Source of the DNA: Adiantum capillus-veneris
Lineage: Eukaryota > Streptophyta > Polypodiopsida > Polypodiales > Pteridaceae
Assembly (NCBI GenBank): GCA_014529385.2
Contig: CM043967.1
Location: 2,144,501 to 2,208,500 of the forward strand
DNA: 64,000 nucleotides
Reading direction: 5' to 3'
This document shows positions 56,448 to 64,000 of this stretch, piece by piece. The notes below the pieces were generated by a model. It was not told where the DNA came from and searched no databases. It saw only the letters and a program-made list of their open reading frames with translations. The translations under genes and the position numbers were made by a program. Within the stretch, counting starts at the first letter, position 1. Each line of letters opens with the position of its first letter.

Positions 56448-57374
56448 TTATTGTAAGCATACTCCACTAAGGGTAAAGTACTTCTCCCATTGGGATCTTT
56501 GATCTACTTTCGTTACATAGGCTTTTAGTAGATCAAGAATTATTAGGTTAGCTAATTCACTCTGGCCATCCGTTTGCGAGTGATAGGCCGAAGAGAAGTT
56601 TAGCCTTGCCCCTAAATTCTCAAAGAGACCCTTCCAAAAATTACTGGTCATTCTAGGATCTCTATCCGACACTATGGACATTGGCAAGCCACGGTACTTG
56701 AAGATTTGTGATATGAAGAGGGTTGCCATTTGATGGGATTTGATAGTCTGAGCTTGTTTCCTGAACCTGTCTACTATCGTTCATATTTCCGTATTCCCAT
56801 GGATAGACTTAGGCAATCCAAAGATAAAATCCATGGATATACTCTCCCATGGTGAATTAGGGATTGGCAATGGTTGAAGCAATCCAGGTTGCTTCCCTCT
56901 ATCAAACTTCGAATTTTGGCATAACACACATTTAGAAACATACCCTTGTATGTTTGTTTTCATGGTAGGTCAATAGAAATATGTTTCAATCCCTTTTAGG
57001 GTAGACTGAATCCCTCTCTTTCCTGCATAAGGAGCAGCATAAGATTCATACATTACTTTCTCATGTAGTGAGTTAGTAATGTATAGACTATTGCCATAGA
57101 GAAAATAATCATCTTGTAAAGTAAATGGTTTCTCTTTCTTCCGTAATGCAAGGATTGAAATAAAATCTCTAAAATCGGGATCAATAGCGTACTCATCTAT
57201 CATAGAAGATAGATCATCGTGAGTTGCTATGGAAACCGCATTCACTCTTGGCCGTCTTGAGAGTGCATCGGCTACTTGTTTATGCTTGCCAGTAATGTGA
57301 GCAATATGAAAATGAAATTGTGAAAGGAAATTTTTCCACCTCATTTGTTTGTCAGAAAGCTTGATCTGCGTCAT
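56448..57374 (-). pseudogene. Integrase (with end of RNase H)
   Basis: The minus frame 57374-56970 starts with the end of RNase H (RWKNFLSQFHFHIAHITGKH, QVADALSRRPRVN) and includes the first half of the zinc-binding HHCC region; the first histidine context is decayed to YESYAAPYAG. A stop intervenes. The frame 56963-56781 gives CVLCQNSKFDRGKQPGLLQP and SISMDFIFGLPKS (first catalytic Asp). The frame 56729-56448 gives SDRDPRMTSNFWKGLF (second Asp) and SQTDGQSELAN (Glu). The CCTCA target of the nested element lies just downstream, within the integrase C-terminal part. Confidence 0.92.
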
Positions 57375-58600
57375 GAAGTACTTAAGGCTTTGGTGATCCG
57401 TCCGTAGAATAAAAGGAGTCCCCAGTAAATAGTGCTTCCATGAGAGTAAGGCATGTAGAACTGCGAGGCGTTCCTTTTCATATATGCCTAGAGCTTGCTC
57501 AACAGGGTCGAGCCTTTGACTTCATAGGCTATGGCGTGCCCTTCTTGGAGCAAAACAGCTCCAAGGCAATCACCACAAGCGTCACATTGAACCTCAAATG
57601 GCTTTGAGAGATTCGGCAGTGTAAGCACATTTTGAGAGATAAGCTTTTCTTTAAGATTTTTGAAAGCATTGTTCTCCTTGGCAAACCCTATATACCTAAT
57701 GTTTTTTTGTTAGGTCATGTAATGGTCCTGCTATTAGTGAGAAATTTTCTATGAAGCGTCTATATATGCACACATACCTATAAAGCTTCTTAGATTCTTT
57801 TATTACCTCTAGCTTTGATGGATCCATTTGGATGCCATCTTGAGAGATAATGTGACTTAAATACTGAATGTCTTGTAAGAAAAACTCACTTTTCTTTAGA
57901 TTAACATAAAGTTTATTCTCTCTTAAGACTTGAAATATTACCTAGAGGTGTTGCTTGTGTGCGTCTAGTGACTTAGAGTAGATGATAATATCATCAAAGA
58001 ACACTCCAGTAAAGGTTTGGTGAGGCCTCAATAGCTTCTCCATCAAGCGGTTGAATGTGGCTGGTGCATTCGTCAAACCAAAAGGCATGACAATGTATTC
58101 GTAAAGACCAAACGTAGTGTGAAATGCGGTCTTTACAATGTCTTGATCAACTATCCTTATTTGATGGTAGCCACCTTTTAGGTCAATCCTACTGAAGTAG
58201 ATCGACCCTTGTAGCTTATCAAATAGGTCTTCTACCCGTGAAACAGGAAACCTATTCTTGATAGTGATCCTATTTAGTGCTCTATAGTCGACACACATAC
58301 GATATGTGCCGTCTTTCTTTTGCACTAATAACACAGGTGAACCATGGAGATGAGCTAAGCCTAACCATGTCCTTCTCAACTAACTCATGCACTTACCGCA
58401 TAATCTCCTCTTGTTGAGCTTGAGAAACTCTATAAGAAGGTTTATTAGGCGGTGAACTTCCTGGAAGAAGTTCAATTGCATGGTCATCATTGTCTCGTTT
58501 AGGAGATAGTTCACAAGGAATGCCGTCAATAAAAACATCTTGAAATCCCTTGAGAAAATTGGATAACTCTAGTTCCTTGTGATTATTTATATTTTCTTTT
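57375..58600 (-). pseudogene. Reverse transcriptase and RNase H
   Basis: The frame 58379-57942 covers the RT core: SPVLLVQKKDGTYRMCVDYR, FSRIDLKGGYHQIRI, MPFGLTNAPATFNRLME and VFFDDIIIYSK, with the catalytic Asp pair at 57990-57995. The next part (thumb, YLSHIIS-type text and DPSKLEV) is readable to about 57780 with a stop. RNase H follows at about 57650-57450 (FEVQCDACGDCLGAVLLQEG) and is broken by stops. The approach to RT (about 58560-58380) is also decayed. Confidence 0.92.
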
Positions 58601-58821
58601 GCTAAGCATTAGGTTCATTTTGAGAATCTTTAACAAAAATCATGTACATGGAAATAGAACTCTTTATTTTTTATTGAAAGCATGAGTATGTACAATGGGT
58701 ATGGTGTTACCCAACTCCTTAGCATCTATGTACATATATTTTTCCCTGAACCTAAAGTAGATTTTCCTTTCAGGGAATTTAACATTGGCAGCAATGCGAT
58801 CAAACCATGGTGCCCCTACGA

Positions 58822-59130
58822 TTACATCTCATGCTTGAGAGGAGAGATAAAGAAGCCCTCTTTGTCCACATAGATTTGGACATGGAGCCTCAATTTCCTG
58901 ATTAAGGGAATGACTGAAGCTTCTTGACCCTTGAAAGCACCATCTGCGGGTAGAACATCTCCCATCTTATAGGCTTGGATGCCTAGCTTGGTAGCCAACT
59001 TTGTGGATATAAAATTGTGAGTAGAACCAGGGTCAAGCAGAATAAAAGCATCATGTTCTCTTACCTTTCCCAAAGCATGGCATAGAAGAGATCTTTTGTG
59101 GTGAGTTTCCTCTTCTTGGATTTCGAACAA
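58822..59130 (-). pseudogene. Aspartic protease region
   Basis: The open minus frame carries AFILLDPGSTHNFISTKLA, the retropepsin-type active site. Asp-Pro-Gly stands where Asp-Ser-Gly is usual. Upstream it joins gag through the acidic segment FEIQEEETHHKR. The matching flap region (KGQEASVIPLIRKLRLHVQI) follows. It ends where RT-linker sequence begins in another frame. Confidence 0.88.
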
Positions 59131-59149
59131 GGTAGTTCTAGGAGGCTCA

Positions 59150-59948
59150 TGGCGGGTGTTCTTATGGGGACAAGCGTGGTACGCATGCCCTTGCTCGCCG
59201 CATTTGAAACAATAGTTATCTTGCGATAATTCTCAAGCTCTTCAGGAGAGAGTTTGTTTTTGCCTTTTTAAATTTCCTTCTCGTTAGCTTTGCTATTATT
59301 GGAATTGCCCTTAGGAGACTTTTGGACATTGTCCTTGCCCTTAGTCTCATTAGAACCCTTGTCTTTTGTGGACGTAAAATTTCTCTTAGCCCCTGTTTGA
59401 AAATTTTTTCGTGAAGCCAGCATAGCATGGTGTATGACCGCAAATATGGTGCGTGGTCTTTAGGAATTGACATACTCCGTCATTTCTTCAGTTAAGCCCA
59501 CACAAGATTATTGTTTTTGCTCTCCAAAATCCATCTTTTTGAAGACAATGGCTTTGAAATGTAAGTCCCAAAACTTGTCTACATATTTGTGAATGGATTC
59601 ATGCGGAGAGAGCTTCAAGCTTCGCCATTCGGTAAGTACTTTGTCTTTGGCATCAGTGGCCAAAAACTGCTTCATGATGGAAGCTGTTAAAGCTTTCCAT
59701 GTTCGTGGGGCTTCATCGTTGGCTTGTAGGCTAGACCACCATTGCCTAGAGGACTTTCAAAAACGCATAGCTAAATTTTTGAGCCCTTCGTATGGATCCT
59801 CTTCGTCTTCCTGAATCGGAGAGAGCCCTCTTTTGGAAGTCTCGCAAGGAGGCTTCTTAGGTACTCTCTTGTCATGGTTGGGAGCTTGGAGAATCCCATG
59901 AGCACGAAGCTGCCGTTGCACTTCACTTTGGAGGGATGGATTGCCCAT
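59150..59948 (-). pseudogene. Gag with zinc knuckle
   Basis: ATG 59948 opens with MGNPSLQSEVQRQLRAHGIL, about 0.5 kb after the primer site. In pieces across frames, it shows the Ty3-type gag core: QWWSSLQAN, TWKALTASIMKQFLATDAKD, LTEWRSLKLSPHESIHKYVD and EEMTEYVNSQRP. A complete CCHC zinc knuckle (CFKCGEQGHAYHAC, complement of 59170-59211) precedes protease. Stops near 59757, 59515 and 59265 disable it. Confidence 0.88.
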
Positions 59949-60442
59949 GGCTGAAGCCTAAAAACAAGGTAGTTAACAAGCCTAGCGGCATCATTAGTAG
60001 CCTGCACACTAGCAAAATCAAGCTATCAACATTAATTTACTATTGTCAGTCATTCTAACAATTTTTAGGTGTACTTCGATACTTCAAGCCCTAGTTGCTG
60101 CTCCTCTTTACCCCTTTAGAAAAGCACTCAAGCTATACTGTACTCGTGGCTCGAATATCATTAATTGCAAGGAATAGAAGAGAGGGTCTTTCAACACCAA
60201 AACAACACCGCCTCCTGTCAAGCTTCTAATAGCTCAATAGTGGTTAAGCCATAGGCAAGCCCTATAGGACTCGACTATTAAGACCATAGCTCTCGACGAT
60301 GATGCCCCATTATCGACACGAAGGCAGATGCACTACAAGGCTGAAAAATCCCTATTCTACTTACTCAATTGCAATTAATAATAACAACCATTTATAGCTA
60401 GCTTGAGGACCTCCCTTCTTGAGCAAGAAAAGAGAAACCTTA

Positions 60443-60455
60443 GGCTCTGATACCA
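60443..60455 (-). other. Primer-binding site for initiator tRNA-Met
   Basis: The minus strand reads TGGTATCAGAGCC one base after the inner end of the 5' LTR. Confidence 0.93.
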
Positions 60456-60456
60456 A

Positions 60457-61534
60457 TGTAACATTTAATGGCCTAGTAACTTGTGTGTAGCGAAAAATTG
60501 CATAGACATAGTGAGCATTTCATTAGAATAGATTCCTAATGAGTATAGCAAGAGTGACTGGATGGAGAGAGCAACAAAAAGCATAACACCTAGTTAGATA
60601 GGCGTGAACAATACTTCAAAAGAGAGAGAAATTAAGCTATTGATAACAGTTAAGGACCGGATTTACATAGAGCCGGTTCCTTCTCCAAAAGTCTTTGTAT
60701 TATAGATTTCTCCCATCAAGGAATAAATTTTACAATACAATTCTTTATGTTCCTTCAATAGCTAGCCAATGCAATGAAGATGGAAGCTTCAAGCACTAAG
60801 CAAACACTTATATAACACAACATCAATTCCCTCACGGTCTCAGACCCAAGACCTCACACACCTTTGAAGATGATGACAGCTAGCGGGATGTGAGAGCAGA
60901 TTGAGAGGAAGAGGGAGTAGGTATATCTCCTCACATGATCACTCATAATAGCTTAGCATAGCTAAGTAATTAGCATGGTAGAGGAGATGAGCATGCATTG
61001 AAGCTTTGCTCTTGGTTGGATTTGCATCACAAAGCCAAGAGTTGTTGGTGTAGGCCTCCCTTCTCACAAGCTTGAAGTAGATGATAAGCTTTCCATTAAA
61101 GCTTGAGAAGGAGAGATAGTCTTATTGCTTCACACATGAGATTGTGTGAGTGTGTGTGTTCCTCTCTCATCCCCTACTAAAAGGGCTTACCCTCCTATGT
61201 AGGAGCTTGCAAAGACCTTTTGGCACACTAACAAAGCATCCAATTTCACTAAGCTTTTACCATTGGACACAACCTTTGAATTTTGCAACCTTAGCATTTT
61301 GGAAGTCTTAATGGACTGAACCTTAGGGTCTTTGAAGCCCATTGTTACACATTGCTCTTTTGCAGATGGCCCCCCCTTTGGATCCCTATTTGCTCTCCTT
61401 TGGATCCCTACTGTCGCCAGTCTGCCAGATGAACCAATATTCTAGCTTTTTCTCCCCCGGTACTTCCCCATATTAAATGATTAGTTTAACATGAGAAAAT
61501 CATTTAGGAGAATTAAATATTAGTTATTATGACA
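60457..61534 (-). repeat. 5' LTR of the minus-strand chromovirus
   Basis: This 1078-bp LTR is the fuller copy. It contains the 338-bp segment (60952-61289) absent from the 3' LTR, bounded by CTTAGCAT at 60952-60959 and 61290-61297. Two CCTTTGGATCCCTA units lie near 61374 and 61397. Confidence 0.92.
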
Positions 61535-63107
61535 ACAAATAACAAGAGACCATAAGTTGTAAAATCTTGTGTCGCATCCTCTACTTACAGGGTACCTCCA
61601 GACAATATTTTCAATGGGCTAATCGAGGTAGACTATTGAAGTCACATAACTGTCCCCCAAGTCACAAAACCATGTCAAACTAGCTCGAAACAAAATCATA
61701 TATATCTCTTTCCAAACAAGCCGAGGACATGGAAAAACCCAGATGTAGCATCTTATGGACTCAAAAGTTTATAAGGTGAACCATTAGCAAGCCGAATCAT
61801 GTGAGGTCATGTGGCCCAAATAAACAAGATCATCTTTTGCCAAGAAGGTCACATCTATCCACACACATCCCACACCAACCATGACAATGGTCAGCCCTTC
61901 GATATCTATAGGTGCCAAGATGGAGCATCCTCGAATGGATCTACACAATTTCGCATGCCACAACAATAGGCCACTCTAATTGTACCTCAAGTGGGCTGAT
62001 GGATAAACCATGAAATCTCAATCAATAAAAACGTCCCTCCGTAATGGTTGGCAAAACCGTGAGTTCTCAATGGGCCAAGATATGAAGGTGGTTGAGGTGA
62101 TCATTTTACCCCAATCAACTCTTAAAGATCTGCATAATAATCTCCCCACCAATCAATGCATGTCAATCATCCTAAACATGGGCCTCAAATCTTAGCCATA
62201 TGAATAGCAATCCCTCTACTAATTCCATGGTCCAAAAAAAAGTTCCATGCTCTAGACCAAAGAACTCTACATCTATCAGTGTAGCCTTTGATTGCAAAAG
62301 CTGTGTGTGTAGGTGCGTGAGAATAAAAACTACTCGGCCTCTTTCCTCATGAACTTGTAACTTTCAAGAAAAATTAAAATAAATGCTCTAATATGGACTA
62401 TAATATACCATCTGACGAGTGTATTTGATATGCTACATACCTACAAGGTGCACTCCCGGGGTCATAAATAGGTGACAAGAGAGCTTGGTACTCTTCGACC
62501 ACTAGCCTTGATTGAGGCATTCTCATAAATGGCAAAGATAAGTAATGAAAGTCGAAGCTGGTCTACATTGGTCATAGAAAAGGCAAGGAAAGCATAAATG
62601 AGGATGATTAAATGGTCAGCTTGTAATGTCGGAGTGGTCACGATCTACAAGCTGGCTGGGCTACGTAAAACTATGCTACAATATTATATTGAGCAAGGCG
62701 ATCACTATAGGAGATTTTTTATGAGCAACCGCCCGAAGTGGTTGGGAGCAATCACATTATGCCCTGCAAGCACATGATATGAACCACAAATCCTACATTC
62801 ATTAACGAGAGGAAGCAGTATAGTTTATCATAAGGACATCTTCTCCAATAAATCTACGCTACAAAGAGTTTGTGATCACAGTACATGCTCAAATGAAGCA
62901 CAACATTAAAGCAATGATGTCACCCACCTGAATACATCGGAGCTCAATAGGTCCAGGAAAGCTCTACAGACGCCCCACGAGATTGACTTCCCGCACTGAG
63001 CAACTGACAGTATACTCACGTGAGACAACCTTTGGCATGATTAGGCAGCCTAATGTAACAAGAAAATTGATATCGCGTACCTGTTTATATATGACATTTC
63101 GGAAGTC
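61535..63107. other. Gene-free stretch
   Basis: Mixed-composition sequence with only short frames (for example minus 61784-61966 and plus 62010-62195) and no recognisable domain, repeat or RNA gene. This may be ordinary intergenic DNA into which the chromovirus inserted. Confidence 0.4.
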
Positions 63108-63174
63108 ATGCACGCAGCTGCAGCTGGCTGTCAGATTGCATTAATAATGTCAAAGCCCCATCCCTCGGAATTGG

Positions 63175-63226
<52 letters not shown>

Positions 63227-64000
63227 AAGGAAGCCTAGAACTAATCATCTGTGCCCTGTACAGAATTATGTCAATATGTTGTTAGACAGTATTTCGACAC
63301 GTTGTATAAACACCAGTTACCAAGCGCTCATACACGAAGCTGACGAGAAATTAAGGCTGCTTGGGGCAGTACTTATTAAGAAAGGCGACATTCCAAATAT
63401 GTTTTGTGCACACATGATCAGCTGCCACAGTAGCACGCTGCTTCGCGCTACATAATGAACAGAAATGAAACAATATCAATGTCCGTAAAAGAATGTCGAT
63501 GATAATGCCGATGACGATAGTGATGAGATGCTGGTCAAGTAAACTAATCTGTTTAGCAAAGCCTGCCGTGGCTGATTCATCTCTCGCGAACGGTGGCTGC
63601 ATCTGACTGTACACCTCGAATCACCAGCCGTTTGATATTGGTGCGGCTTCCTGCAGAGAGGATTGTTATTACTTACTTGGTCATATATACCCGATTAATA
63701 ATGCCAAAGATCTGCCTCCCAATATTGATGCAATCCATTGTAGTCGGTATTGTTAAGGCTATCCTGAATTATGCTACAGAAAGTGGTGCAGTTGCAGGAC
63801 GAGCTGCCGCAGTCTGCGGAGAGCAAACAGGCACTGTAGTGTCCAGCATCATATTCATGTATCCGCGGAGGGCTTAGAGCCATTTCCTGGGCCATACATG
63901 TATTATTGCTAGCACTTGTGCAGAAAAGCGAAGACCCGGCGCCGGCCTGTTGCAGGTCGAACATATAATTGACGTCTACGATATTGACGGCACTACCATT
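63108..64000. other. Right-edge region with unassigned open frames
   Basis: GC content rises and frames open on both strands: plus 63230-63455 (after a CT microsatellite at 63176-63221), plus 63593-63877, minus 63614-63351 and minus 63964-63695. The plus frame at 63593 has a hydrophobic run (LPILMQSIVVGIVKAILN). The minus frame at 63964 is cysteine-rich (CLLSADCGSSSCNCTTFC). Neither matches a family I know, and their overlap means at most one can be real. On the minus strand TTTGCTCTCCGCAG (near 63808-63821) could be a splice acceptor. This may be the edge of a host gene. Confidence 0.25.
63176..63221. repeat. (CT)n microsatellite
   Basis: About 23 CT units. They account for the SLSLSL stretch of the frame that spans them. 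Confidence 0.95.

Larger units (their letters stand above)
53012..61534 (-). mobile_element. Chromovirus (Ty3/gypsy), minus strand, both LTRs present
   Basis: This is an element of about 6.86 kb of its own sequence, plus a 1.66-kb nested insertion. In minus-strand order: 5' LTR (61534-60457), tRNA-iMet primer site, gag, protease, RT, RNase H, integrase, chromodomain, polypurine tract (AAAGAGAGAGGTAA, complement of 53754-53767) and 3' LTR (53753-53012). LTR ends are TGTCATAATAAC and AATGTTACA (with a point change in the 3' copy). A target duplication is not clear; CAAA occurs next to both outer ends. Stops break most domains, so it is dead. It is related to the relic at 5.0-7.4 kb. Confidence 0.92.

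Noticed and set aside
63640-63690. Minus-strand intron with GTAAGT donor and CTCTCTGCAG acceptor
   Set aside because: The two sites are less than 30 bases apart, far below the minimum plant intron length.

Overview
This window is repeat-dominated nuclear DNA of a plant, most likely a flowering or other seed plant with a large transposon-rich genome. The evidence is the combination of a BED/DUF659/hAT-C transposase, several Ty3/gypsy chromoviruses with chromodomains and initiator-tRNA-Met primer sites, and an L1-type LINE whose post-RT region and C-terminal cysteine/histidine motif are of the plant kind. I found no convincing host gene. Nearly every readable frame belongs to a mobile element, and most are broken by stops and frameshifts. 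No operons, CRISPR arrays or bacterial signals are present.

Layout. 1-3.9 kb: a decayed minus-strand hAT transposase with six 151-bp tandem repeats upstream of its start. 5.0-9.85 kb: a decayed chromovirus pol and its 3' LTR, split by a small LTR element that carries only a gag relic. 11.06-30.1 kb: four direct copies of a ~1.93-kb unit made from the 3' part of a LINE. The second copy is interrupted by a 10.66-kb Ty3/gypsy element (13540-24195) with ~2.76-kb LTRs flanked by CAAAG. 30-46.7 kb: at least five more LINE fragments on both strands, an orphan LTR/PBS, another Ty3/gypsy relic and an LTR-like inverted repeat. 47-52.4 kb: AT-rich DNA with four local tandem duplications and long GA/CT/TA/GT microsatellites. 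53.0-61.5 kb: a minus-strand chromovirus with both LTRs. A 1.66-kb plus-strand non-autonomous LTR element (54740-56400, target duplication CCTCA) is nested in it. 61.5-64 kb: mostly featureless, with unassigned ORFs at the right edge.

The most interesting signal is a short palindrome (ACTCAC-N4-GTGAGT, usually preceded by TAATATAAT or similar) at the 3' end of the LINE copies, next to the A-tail. It recurs about a dozen times in otherwise diverged copies on both strands. It looks like a conserved 3'-terminal stem-loop of this LINE family. Other points of interest are the tandem LINE array, an extra reading frame between primer site and gag in the 10.66-kb element, a small reading frame kept open in both of its LTRs, and two small LTR elements that must depend on proteins supplied by others.

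Order of events, inferred from nesting: LINE insertion, tandem amplification of the LINE 3' unit, then insertion of the 10.66-kb element into one unit. Separately, the minus-strand chromovirus inserted and later received the 1.66-kb element. All calls are by reading the sequence. No similarity search was run.
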